From Patescibacteria group bacterium (GTDB lineage: Bacteria > Patescibacteriota > Minisyncoccia > UBA6257 > 2-01-FULL-56-20), in contig JAGWKM010000007.1 in assembly GCA_028865305.1 (NCBI GenBank), positions 1 to 38,913 of the forward strand: 38,913 nt of DNA, written 5' to 3'. The notes beneath the pieces were generated by a model that saw nothing but the letters and a program-made list of their open reading frames with translations, was not told the DNA's origin and made no database searches. A program made the position numbers and the translations under genes. This document shows, one piece after another, positions 31,380 through 38,913 of this stretch. Numbering within the stretch: position 1 is the stretch's first letter; every line of letters starts with the position of its first letter.

Positions 31380-31801
31380 TCATCGATTTCAAGCCTTACC
31401 ATTTTACGGCCGCTCGGCTTGCCCCCGACGTGCGCCAAGCTGCGGCGCCTAAAATCGCGAACCTGGACTTGCTGGCAAAACATTTTTTGGCGGGAACCTC
31501 CGTGGTGTTCAAGCCAGAACAGAACCGCACCCATATTTTGGGGCTCATTGGCGTGATTCCCTCGGCTAAAATGCTCGGGTGCGGGGAAGTGTTCGTGCTG
31601 CCGACCGAGGAAAGAACCAAATATCCCATCGAATTCGCTCGGGACATTAAAGGCGCGTTGCATTTTGCGAAGCGGCATTTTGCTAGAATACGCGCGCGGG
31701 GCGAGAAAGACAATCCGTTTTACACGCGATGGTTCAAGTTCTTGGGAATGAAACGAACTAATCTGAAGGAACACGGCGAAGTGGTTTGGGAGTTGGCCTG
31801 A
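31376..31801 (+). CDS. T7 gp13-like (DUF2833-type) protein, internal virion A position
   Basis: ATG 31376 overlaps the preceding TGA (ATGA), giving 141 residues beginning MIIDFKPYHF. The core HILGLIGVIPSAKMLGCGEVFVLPTEE, then ARIRARGEKDNPFYTRWFKFLGM, has the N-acetyltransferase-like layout of the gp13/DUF2833 family ('G..Gv.p......ge.w.l......a..rg......Rwl..lGF'). Position and length fit T7 gp13, which helps virion assembly. Acetyltransferase activity is not implied. The frame from 31253 lies inside the nozzle gene and is not the start. Confidence 0.7.
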   Translation: MIIDFKPYHFTAARLAPDVRQAAAPKIANLDLLAKHFLAGTSVVFKPEQNRTHILGLIGVIPSAKMLGCGEVFVLPTEERTKYPIEFARDIKGALHFAKRHFARIRARGEKDNPFYTRWFKFLGMKRTNLKEHGEVVWELA

Positions 31802-32352
31802 TGGCAACCGCTCCCGCTTTTGAAGGCATTAGCGCCGCGCTGGATATTGCCGGTGGTTTAGCCGACTATTTCGCGTCCGCATACAGCACGTCCATCGCCA
31901 ATTCGCAAGCGGCGATGATCATGACAACCGCGCAGGCGAATGAACGCCGCTACGCTTTAATGGCCCGGGCGCTTGAAGGAACTCAGGCCCAAGATTATGC
32001 CGCTTCAGGTGTTAAGGTTTCGGGCTCTCCTATTGATGTTCTGGATCAAACGGCGCAAATCGCGTCCCAGAACGAGGCGCAGATTTTGATGGCCGGCAAG
32101 GAAGAAGCACTTGGGAAATCGAATGAAGGCGCCCAAGCCGCCATGCAAGGGCGCATGGCTCTCTTATCCGGTATTCTCGGAGGGGGTGCGAGTTTAGGTC
32201 AAGGCATTAATTTAGCAACCGCAGACAGCGGGGGCGGCACAACGCCTGCGAGCCTTCCCTCTTCTTACGCGCAAACTGGCGGCAATTCTTTGGACCTTCC
32301 CGGCGGTGGGGTGTCCAGTTATGGATTCTATGGCGGAGGATTTGGCGGCTAA
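31801..32352 (+). CDS. Internal virion protein, T7 gp14 position
   Basis: ATG 31801 overlaps the previous stop (TGATG), giving 183 residues. A hydrophobic Ala/Gly-rich N-terminus (ISAALDIAGGLADYFASAYS) precedes a helix rich in Gln/Ala/Met with YAASGVKVSGSPIDVL, a motif seen in gp14-like ejection proteins, and a Gly/Ser-rich tail. Such proteins enter the host with the DNA and help form the ejection conduit in the outer membrane. Its place between the gp13-like and the two large proteins is as expected. Confidence 0.68.
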   Translation: MATAPAFEGISAALDIAGGLADYFASAYSTSIANSQAAMIMTTAQANERRYALMARALEGTQAQDYAASGVKVSGSPIDVLDQTAQIASQNEAQILMAGKEEALGKSNEGAQAAMQGRMALLSGILGGGASLGQGINLATADSGGGTTPASLPSSYAQTGGNSLDLPGGGVSSYGFYGGGFGG

Positions 32353-33920
32353 TGCAGATCCCCCAAATTGGTTTTAGCCAATTGCCCGATTCTTCCCCGA
32401 ATCAGGGTCCAGTTATCCAACCCGGAGAAATAGCGGGTGAAGCGTTGAGTCGCTCTGCGGAAGAAGTCGGGTCTAAGACTTTCATGGCAATGCGAGCGGA
32501 TAATCAGCGGCGCGAATTAGCCGACCGTAAACAGGCCATGATTGATACCCAAGCGGCCGTTACGGCCGGGGCTTCGTTTGAGACGAGCGCGGCCGCGCAG
32601 TTGGATGCCATTAAAGCGGCCAACGCGAAAACGCCGCAGAACATCGTGCCGCAGTTCAATGAATGGGCTACTCAAGCCCAAACTAATTTCTTGAAAGGAA
32701 ATGCCGTTAATGGGCGCCAGCAGGAGTTGATGACGGATGCTTCCTCGCGCACCATCGCGCGGCTTGGAGTGAGCGCGGCGAACTATGCTTCAGGACTTGC
32801 CACGCAAAACGCTAAAGCGGCGTTCGATACCGCTTCGACCCAATTTGCGAATGGGGCGATTATCACTGGTGGTGATGCCCGCGCGCTTCAGGACATGAAC
32901 GACAAAGTGGCGCGGTTGGAGCCGAGCGCCGCTAATCTGAAACAAGACGCCGCTGGCGAAATTGAGAGCTTCAAGCAGCGCTATTCCCAAGCGTACATCA
33001 ACAAGCTCATTGACTCGGGGCTGCCGGGCGCTCTGCAAGCGGTCAAGAGCTTGGAGAATCCTGACAGCTTCGTGCAGAGCTATATTAAGAACGTGCCCGC
33101 TGAACTCTCGAAAGCGCGCGAAGCGGTTATGGGGTGGGGAAACCGGCAGGCGGTCCAATCAGTCGTGGACAGTTTGGCCGCACACAAAAATTTGATGGAC
33201 CAATGGCAACGCGGCCAATTAAAGCTCACAGACATTCAGGCGCTTTTATCCGCCAACGAAGAGAAGGGCAATTACGAGCAGAAGTTGCTTGCCACCAATC
33301 CCGCGGCCCAAAAAGCCGCGATGAATACCACCGACGCCAACGAGAAATTTTACACGGCGCTTGGGACGCTTCTGCGTAAAGGGCAATCCCCGAGTGCAAC
33401 GAATGATCCCCAAACGGTTGCGACTCTGGCGTCTAAAACCGGCGCCATGATCGCGGACGCATCGAGTCGCAGTGATGCCGCCTCTTGGGCGCAATTCACG
33501 GGCCAGTTGACTGCTATTTCCGACGCCGTGAGTTCAGGCAAGATGACGCCCCGCATGGGATCCGCGCTTACATCGGCTCTGACGAATGTGCTCCCCCAGC
33601 AAGTGAAAAGCAATTCGTCGCGCCCGACTTATGCTGCCGCGGACAATTTGGACCCCGACCCGGTGCACAAAGCATACTTGACCGGGAGTTCGACGCTTAT
33701 GCAGGAAGAAGGTCACGGCATTTTTAAGAATTTGAGCCAAACCTCCAAAAATAATGCCCTTCAATTTTATCTGGAAACCATGAATCAATCGGTGAAAAAC
33801 GGGATCCCGGTGGATGGTGCGCGGGCGCAACAGTTGGCGATGAAGGCTTTAGCCCAGGCGCGGGCGCAGCAGATGGCGGAGTGGGAAACGACGTCCACAA
33901 AAAATAACGGGGGGCAGTAA
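32352..33920 (+). CDS. Internal virion protein, T7 gp15 position
   Basis: The protein has 522 residues, ATG overlapping the previous stop by one base. It is almost wholly helical and Ala/Gln/Ser-rich (AMRADNQRRELADRKQAM, WATQAQTNFLKGNAVNG, LQDMNDKVARLEPSAANLKQDAAGEIESFKQRYSQAYINKLID). The opening segment, with 'r......r.......d....' heptads, followed by a long repeated-helix body, fits gp15-type core proteins that form the inner core and periplasmic tunnel. No enzyme motif was found. The gene is in the correct slot before the gp16-like gene. Confidence 0.72.
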   Translation: MQIPQIGFSQLPDSSPNQGPVIQPGEIAGEALSRSAEEVGSKTFMAMRADNQRRELADRKQAMIDTQAAVTAGASFETSAAAQLDAIKAANAKTPQNIVPQFNEWATQAQTNFLKGNAVNGRQQELMTDASSRTIARLGVSAANYASGLATQNAKAAFDTASTQFANGAIITGGDARALQDMNDKVARLEPSAANLKQDAAGEIESFKQRYSQAYINKLIDSGLPGALQAVKSLENPDSFVQSYIKNVPAELSKAREAVMGWGNRQAVQSVVDSLAAHKNLMDQWQRGQLKLTDIQALLSANEEKGNYEQKLLATNPAAQKAAMNTTDANEKFYTALGTLLRKGQSPSATNDPQTVATLASKTGAMIADASSRSDAASWAQFTGQLTAISDAVSSGKMTPRMGSALTSALTNVLPQQVKSNSSRPTYAAADNLDPDPVHKAYLTGSSTLMQEEGHGIFKNLSQTSKNNALQFYLETMNQSVKNGIPVDGARAQQLAMKALAQARAQQMAEWETTSTKNNGGQ

Positions 33921-33923
33921 TTC

Positions 33924-36900
33924 GTGGCCGCGAATAATTTTCCGGGCAATCCGAATCCGCCGGCAAAGGTTCCCGATATTCCAGCGCCCCGTGGCAACGG
34001 CGGTCAAGGACCGCAGGGGTTGGCGATTGATTCAGGTGCCTCCACTGGCGACGACCTTCCCGCACCTTCCGCCCCGAATGGCCGTCCGCAGGGTGCTACT
34101 TCTTCCTATACCTCTTCGGAAGATGCCCCCTGGACTTTCGCGAAGAACGATGACGGCACTTTTCAGGCATACACTTTCGACCCGAAAACCGGATCTAAGG
34201 ACATGGGTTCTGTCGCCATCAATGATGCGGACAAGGTACTCCATGCTGTAGGCACCTTCAACCCCGCGATGGACAGTTGGGAGGTGCCGGCCGCGGCCGC
34301 CAAACAACTCGCGCAAAACAATCTGCCTTTGCCGGCGTACTTGAAGGACAAATTTAATCTTGGGTCCGCTGAAGTCGCGCAAGGTGCTATAGGGCAGCAA
34401 TTCTTAAACGGCCAGATGTCGGCCGACGAGGCAGTTTCCCGAGGTAATCCGGGCATCTTGAAAGCCCAAATGGCGCAAGCACCGGGTCTTGCATGGAACG
34501 GCAATTTAGGCGACTTCGTGGGTGGTTTGTGGAATACCGTCAAAGACGCTTGGAGTCCCCGGAATGTCGCAGGTCAAATCGCGGAAATGGCGCCGTCCCT
34601 TATGGACATGGGCAAACAGGCCGTAGGTTACGGCAGTGTAGTCGGCCTCGGAGTCGGACTTACCGCAGGGCCTGAAGCCGCCCCTGCGGGTTTTGCGGTG
34701 GGCGCAGGTTACGGAATTTGGAAATCGGTAAGCGACATTTCTGCGGGCCAATCGGCCGTGGGGATGCTGGCGAAGGGTTATGACGAGAAGACCGTTAAGA
34801 CTCTTGCACCCCTCGAAGGAGCTTTGAACGGTTTGATGATGGTGGGCACTGCGGACCTCCTTTCGGTGCCAGGACTTAAGTCCTATGTGGATAAAGCGGC
34901 CGCGAATTCAGAATTGATGGGCAAGCTGGCAAAATATGTGGCCGGTGTGGCCGGCGGCACAAGTCTGATGGCGGCGCAAACGGCCGTCCATGAGACGATG
35001 GACCATATTGCCGCTACGGTGGACAATATGCCGGCGGCCGCAGACCGGCAGCCCATGGCCGCGATTATTCGCAGCGCGATTACCTCGGCACCCGTCATGG
35101 CAGCACTTGGTTTACCAGGCACTTTGATCGGGGAGGGGGGCGAGAGCGGTTTCCGCGAAGAAACGCCTGCGGAACAGCGGAGTGCCGCTGAAACGGAAAA
35201 GGCGCTCCAAGAATTTCAGGAGGCGCGAAAGGAAAATGGCGCCCAGCAGCCCATTCCCCAAGTGGAAGCCGAAAAGCCCCAAGAAGCCGCGAAATCGGGA
35301 GAATCGGCCGAGGCCGTTGCGCGTGCGGCCTCCGCGGCCTCTGCGGAAGAAACAAGCAAAGAGTCCGCAGTAACGCCCGAACAAGCGGCCCACGAGTTGA
35401 TGGAAGGACCGGCTAAAGGATCGGAGCAACCCGCAAACGGGGATGAAATTTTGGGGGCCGTTGAAAAAGCGGCCGAAAAGCCCCCCAAACCGACGCTTGA
35501 ACAACAGACGCGCGATGTCGAGACGCAGGGGCGCATCGACGCTTTACAGCACGACCTCAAGGACAGCGAAACGCTGCTCGACCATCTTTCGCAGTTGCGC
35601 GATGACTATGTGCGGCGCGGAATTCCGACGCGGAAGCTGGACGGCAAAATCAACAGCGCTTTGGCGGATTGGAGAGGAACGAAGGAGGATTTGGATTTCT
35701 ACCAAGCGCCATTCCGCGAGAACGCGATGGTGATGCCTCATGAGCACCTTTGGATGAAACCGGCCACGCTCGAAGACATCGTGAATACCGCCGAGGAAGC
35801 CGGGCGTCAAGGCACGAAGGAACGGGCGCAGCAGATCAAGGATTTGGCTTCAGAGAACAAATTGACGCGCCTCGATACGCAGAAGTTTCTCAAGAGCAAG
35901 CCGTGGTCGGTCATGGGCGAACGCCAATTTGACAACTTCTTGGGCCAGTTCAAAGAACACGCCGATGAGGTCAATGAGCGCAAAGAGGCGATGCGCAATC
36001 TCCAAATCGAGCGCCGCGAAAAGCAACTCGGGAATGAGCAGTATATCCGTCAACTACACGATTTGCCGCCGATGCGCAAGATGGACACCGACCAAATCCG
36101 TGAATACACACGCATCTTGAAGCAATACGACAAGGGCGACGAAGCGCTCTCGCCCAAGCGCATCGCTTCCTTGGACACGACTGCACTTAAAGGAGCCAAG
36201 ACGCAAAAGGAAGTGATGGACTTAGCGGGCAAACTGACAGGGCAACCCATCAAAGACATGATGCAGGTGCGGATCCCCCTCACGGCTCAAATCACGCCTG
36301 ATGCCGACCTTGAGAAGATCAACGGGGTTTTGAAATTCGTGGTCGCCCAAGATAAAACGATTGGGGCAAAAACAGATGCTCTAGCCGAAGGTGAAAAGAA
36401 TATCGGGCTCGAACTAGCGGCCAAAGCCCTCAAGAGCCGGCGTGCTCTCATGGACCGCGGCGAACGCATAGCGGATTGGTTTGCGCCCCAGCAAGACTCT
36501 TTGAAGGACTACATCGAGGCCCAAAACCCGGCGAAGGAAGCCCAACTCGCTAAAAAATTGACGCCTGAAGAATTGGAATGGGCCAATTGGTGGAAGAAAA
36601 TTGCTTCCGGTTTTGAAGACTATCTCACCAAGAATGATGAGTTGAATACTCGGTTTAGCGGGCACTACGTTCCCCATATCGTGAAACCGTGGCCTGAAAT
36701 TATCCGCGATGTGCGAAAAGTCGGTTTGTGGAATTCGCTCAAGGAGTTTTTGCCATCGAAGGATGATGCCAAGTTTGCGGATATGGACAATCGGCGCGTG
36801 TCCCTCCGCGAATTTTTCGAGCCTACGCAGTTTCGCAGCGGGAAGCTGGATCCGTCCAAGAACATCTACCGGGCGGCTTCTAACTACATCGACGCTTTCT

Positions 36901-38036
36901 ATAAAAAGGTTCACTACGACGAGCTTGCGCCTTTAGTCACGACGATGGTGCAAGCCGCGAAATGGGCCGACCGGGAAGCTCCCGAGGGGGAAAATTTCAA
37001 CAAGCGTCTTGAGACTTTCCTCGGCCAATATCTCAATAAGGTCAAAGGCGACACCAAATTCACTAACATGGAAATCGAGGGAATGGGCAACAAAATCCTC
37101 GGTGCCGCGAACTCGTGGGCCGCGCTCCATTACATCGCCCTCAATGTGCCGCTGCAATCTACGGTGCTGGCTGCGGAGAAAGCGAGTGCGTGGATGATAA
37201 CGGGACCTGAAGCGTTTGCGCGCGCTCAGATGCGGCGTTTCACGGATCAAGGCCAAGCCATCCTTTCCAAGTACGAGACTTTCACTGGAGAGTCGCCCGT
37301 CGAGCAGTTGAAAGACCCGACCAAGAATTTCGCGGATACCGTGAATACGGCTCTGTACGGCACCTATCAATGGACGCGGCGCAATGCGCTTCAAGATGTT
37401 TTGCTGGGCTCTCTTACAAAGGAAGAGTTTGAGAAAGGCGAAATCTCGCCCGAGAGACTTGGGGAGATCAAACGCGCGGCCGCGCGGTGGATGCCGATGC
37501 CCGATATGTCCTCGGTCGTCGGCAAATCGCTCGCGGCGCGTTCAGCATTTCAGCTTGTGCAATGGGCCATTCCGCCTTTTCGCCGCGCGGTCGAAGACCT
37601 GGGCGCGTTGGCAAAGACCGTCGCGAGCGGCGGCGAAAAGAAACTGACGCCTGACCAAATCCATGATTTTGCCCGAGCGGTAGGGCCCCTTACGCTGGCG
37701 CTGACCGCGCGGAGGCTTTTGACGCCCCAAATGGAGGATTCGTCCTTTGAAGGGCGGCTCATCCATTATCTGCGCCGGCACATGATCGCCATGTTCTCGG
37801 CCATGGACCCTTCGGTTTTCTACAAACCATTCTTGGGGCCGCGTTTAGTTTTGGACACGGCGCAGCAGTTGGAAACCCTCATGCACGTCGAACGCTCAAA
37901 AGCGCGCGGCTGGAAAGGCGGAGCGTTGGAAGGAGAGAATGGGTTGATTAAAGACCTGGAACCTGCTATGCTTAGACAGCTTGGCGTTGATTTCGGGACC
38001 AACGAGGATGAGCGAGGCAAACGCACATGGCGGTAG
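33924..38036 (+). CDS. Large internal virion protein, T7 gp16 position
   Basis: GTG 33924 is 3 nt after the previous stop; the product has 1370 residues. A Pro/Gly-rich N-terminus is followed by a Gly/Ala hydrophobic region near residues 228-275 (GYGSVVGLGVGLTAG) that could enter a membrane, and by a second near 385-400. Residues about 415-520 are Ala/Glu low complexity. The rest is helical and charged, with conserved-looking blocks near 900-1110 (NTRFSGHYVPHIVKPW) and near 1190. No lytic transglycosylase motif (such as a catalytic ES) was recognised, unlike T7 gp16. It should be ejected to form the inner-membrane part of the DNA conduit. Its end overlaps the fibre anchor gene by 10 bp. Confidence 0.7.
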   Translation: MAANNFPGNPNPPAKVPDIPAPRGNGGQGPQGLAIDSGASTGDDLPAPSAPNGRPQGATSSYTSSEDAPWTFAKNDDGTFQAYTFDPKTGSKDMGSVAINDADKVLHAVGTFNPAMDSWEVPAAAAKQLAQNNLPLPAYLKDKFNLGSAEVAQGAIGQQFLNGQMSADEAVSRGNPGILKAQMAQAPGLAWNGNLGDFVGGLWNTVKDAWSPRNVAGQIAEMAPSLMDMGKQAVGYGSVVGLGVGLTAGPEAAPAGFAVGAGYGIWKSVSDISAGQSAVGMLAKGYDEKTVKTLAPLEGALNGLMMVGTADLLSVPGLKSYVDKAAANSELMGKLAKYVAGVAGGTSLMAAQTAVHETMDHIAATVDNMPAAADRQPMAAIIRSAITSAPVMAALGLPGTLIGEGGESGFREETPAEQRSAAETEKALQEFQEARKENGAQQPIPQVEAEKPQEAAKSGESAEAVARAASAASAEETSKESAVTPEQAAHELMEGPAKGSEQPANGDEILGAVEKAAEKPPKPTLEQQTRDVETQGRIDALQHDLKDSETLLDHLSQLRDDYVRRGIPTRKLDGKINSALADWRGTKEDLDFYQAPFRENAMVMPHEHLWMKPATLEDIVNTAEEAGRQGTKERAQQIKDLASENKLTRLDTQKFLKSKPWSVMGERQFDNFLGQFKEHADEVNERKEAMRNLQIERREKQLGNEQYIRQLHDLPPMRKMDTDQIREYTRILKQYDKGDEALSPKRIASLDTTALKGAKTQKEVMDLAGKLTGQPIKDMMQVRIPLTAQITPDADLEKINGVLKFVVAQDKTIGAKTDALAEGEKNIGLELAAKALKSRRALMDRGERIADWFAPQQDSLKDYIEAQNPAKEAQLAKKLTPEELEWANWWKKIASGFEDYLTKNDELNTRFSGHYVPHIVKPWPEIIRDVRKVGLWNSLKEFLPSKDDAKFADMDNRRVSLREFFEPTQFRSGKLDPSKNIYRAASNYIDAFYKKVHYDELAPLVTTMVQAAKWADREAPEGENFNKRLETFLGQYLNKVKGDTKFTNMEIEGMGNKILGAANSWAALHYIALNVPLQSTVLAAEKASAWMITGPEAFARAQMRRFTDQGQAILSKYETFTGESPVEQLKDPTKNFADTVNTALYGTYQWTRRNALQDVLLGSLTKEEFEKGEISPERLGEIKRAAARWMPMPDMSSVVGKSLAARSAFQLVQWAIPPFRRAVEDLGALAKTVASGGEKKLTPDQIHDFARAVGPLTLALTARRLLTPQMEDSSFEGRLIHYLRRHMIAMFSAMDPSVFYKPFLGPRLVLDTAQQLETLMHVERSKARGWKGGALEGENGLIKDLEPAMLRQLGVDFGTNEDERGKRTWR

Positions 38037-38545
38037 GAACTTTATACGCACCCTCGAAACAAGCAGGCAATGGCGTCCTTCTTGCCTTTAGCGGCAACTG
38101 GAAAGCGTTTAACGAATCTGATTTTGTTGTCTACACCATAAACGCCGCAGGCATCCAATCCGCGCAGCTCGTCCTTAACACCGATTACACCGTCGTTTTC
38201 GATACGGATGCCGAAACCTGGACCGTCACTTTCACGGTAGCACCCGTGTCCGGGGGTTACGCGCTCATTGAGCGTTCAACCTCTTTGACCCAAGAAACGA
38301 ATTGGCCGCGGGAAGAAGCGACTCCTTCGGAAGACACCGAGAACGCGGTAGACAAACTCACGCTCATCGCGCAAGAGTTGTTGTGGAGTGTCACAAATGG
38401 GACGGCGCAGCCATCGGTAGAGCAATCGGGTACTCAGGCGGCGATGCCGGCAAATCCCACGGCCATCGTTTGGTACTATCAAACGGACACCGGGCAATAT
38501 CTCAAGTATCTGCCGGCGGCGCAAAAATGGTTCTTAGTGGGGTAA
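38027..38545 (+). CDS. Tail-fibre N-terminal anchor protein (T7 gp17 N-domain-like)
   Basis: The protein has 172 residues. The layout LAFSGNWKAFNESDFVVYTINAAG...LVLNTDYTVVFDTDAETWTVTFTVAPVSGGYALIERSTSLTQETNW, then PSEDTENAVDKLTLIAQEL, closely follows the T7 gp17 N-terminal fibre domain, which attaches fibres to the tail. That layout is 'f.f.f......v.v...', 'DYtv......vtf..aP..g..v.i.R...ltQ', 'p....E.alDkltm..qql'. It ends soon after the anchor, so the receptor-binding part must be a separate polypeptide, probably the gene that starts 2 bp after its stop. Confidence 0.8.
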   Translation: MAVGTLYAPSKQAGNGVLLAFSGNWKAFNESDFVVYTINAAGIQSAQLVLNTDYTVVFDTDAETWTVTFTVAPVSGGYALIERSTSLTQETNWPREEATPSEDTENAVDKLTLIAQELLWSVTNGTAQPSVEQSGTQAAMPANPTAIVWYYQTDTGQYLKYLPAAQKWFLVG

Positions 38546-38546
38546 A

Positions 38547-38913
38547 ATGAAAAGAATCTTTTTAGCCGCAAAATTATTGGCGCTCTGCGCACTCACGGCC
38601 CAAGCGGGAACCTACTACAATTTGGTGTTGGGGAGTTCTTCGACAGCGACTACTTTGTCTCTCGCCGGCGTGGTTTCCATTTCGTCGCCATCCACTCCGA
38701 GCACTTATCCCATAACTCTCGACGGCCGCACAGGCGCTGCGACATTTTCAAGCGCGACGGTGAGCGGCAACGCCTTCTCCGTCGGCGGCTCGACGCTCGT
38801 GGTCATCGGCGGGAATGTCGGGATTGACACAACGATGCCGACGAGTGCGCTTGACGTGAATGGCAATGTGACCGCGCAAACATTTGTCGGAAATTTGAGC
38901 GGTAACGCGACGA
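38547..38913 (+). CDS. Fibre-like protein with signal peptide, 3' end outside window
   Basis: At least 122 residues, open to the right edge. Residues 1-20 (MKRIFLAAKLLALCALTAQA) look like a Sec signal peptide with a QA end. The following part, with Ser/Thr-rich strands (TTLSLAGVVSISSPSTPSTYPIT), leads to GNVGIDTTMPTSALDVNG and TFVGNLSGNAT. The block 'GnVGIgtt.P.a.LdVnG....t.fvG.lsGnat' is frequent in phage fibres and in long repetitive surface proteins. A signal peptide on a fibre is unexpected. Alternatives are a secreted adhesin-like product or a misread hydrophobic start. It follows the anchor gene by 1 nt. Confidence 0.65.
   Translation, partial: MKRIFLAAKLLALCALTAQAGTYYNLVLGSSSTATTLSLAGVVSISSPSTPSTYPITLDGRTGAATFSSATVSGNAFSVGGSTLVVIGGNVGIDTTMPTSALDVNGNVTAQTFVGNLSGNAT

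Overview
The window is mostly the genome of a tailed double-stranded DNA phage with a T7-like (podovirus) virion gene order. A block that looks like bacterial chromosome sits in the middle. No phage RNA polymerase, integrase or repressor gene was recognised. The five best promoters all carry an exact TTGACA -35 box, so the phage appears to depend on the host housekeeping RNA polymerase. The host is probably a Gram-negative (two-membrane) bacterium. The style of the ABC transporter at 15780-18623 (a Sec-like signal, then a long Ala/Pro-rich stretch, then the transporter) recalls Elusimicrobiota proteins, but this is a weak recollection-based inference.

Layout. (a) 1-3550, rightward: the 3' end of a tail-fibre gene, a lysis pair (coiled-coil/membrane holin-like protein and an M15-type peptidase endolysin), and small genes including three predicted secreted proteins. 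(b) 3593-13908, leftward: one compact replication operon. In transcription order it holds an excisionase-like DNA-binding protein, a prim-pol/VapE-type primase-helicase, an SNF2-type helicase, an unknown protein, a DUF2800-type nuclease, a DUF2815-type ssDNA-binding protein, a small unknown protein, a family A DNA polymerase, two Cys-rich small proteins and a RuvC-like resolvase. A near-consensus promoter at 13951-13978 drives it. (c) About 13998-18623, rightward: a host-like block with a 5'-truncated metallophosphoesterase, a predicted outer-membrane protein and a large ABC exporter. (d) 18624-19479: 856 bp with no credible gene, but with at least seven GTGTTGC/GCAACAC elements, a 13-bp-stem hairpin, A/T-rich 17-bp repeats and the promoter of the late operon. 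(e) 19480-38913, rightward: an unknown first gene, terminase small and large subunits, portal, scaffold, capsid, a probable decoration protein, tail tubes, T7 gp13/14/15/16-position internal virion proteins, a fibre anchor and the start of a fibre-like gene that runs off the right edge.

How it works together. The replication operon (leftward from 13.98 kb) and the virion operon (rightward from 19.41 kb) diverge from a central control region. If the map is circular or terminally redundant, late transcription would run through the fibre gene, across the window ends, through lysis and the secreted-protein genes, and converge on the end of the replication operon near 3570. The window edges fall in fibre sequence, where assemblies often break, and the two edges do not join in frame.

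The most interesting features are the host-like block where a lysogeny module would be expected; the repeat-rich control region beside it; four or five signal-peptide-bearing products encoded among phage late genes; and two strong promoters whose -10 box lies exactly 6 nt before an ATG, which predicts leaderless mRNAs.
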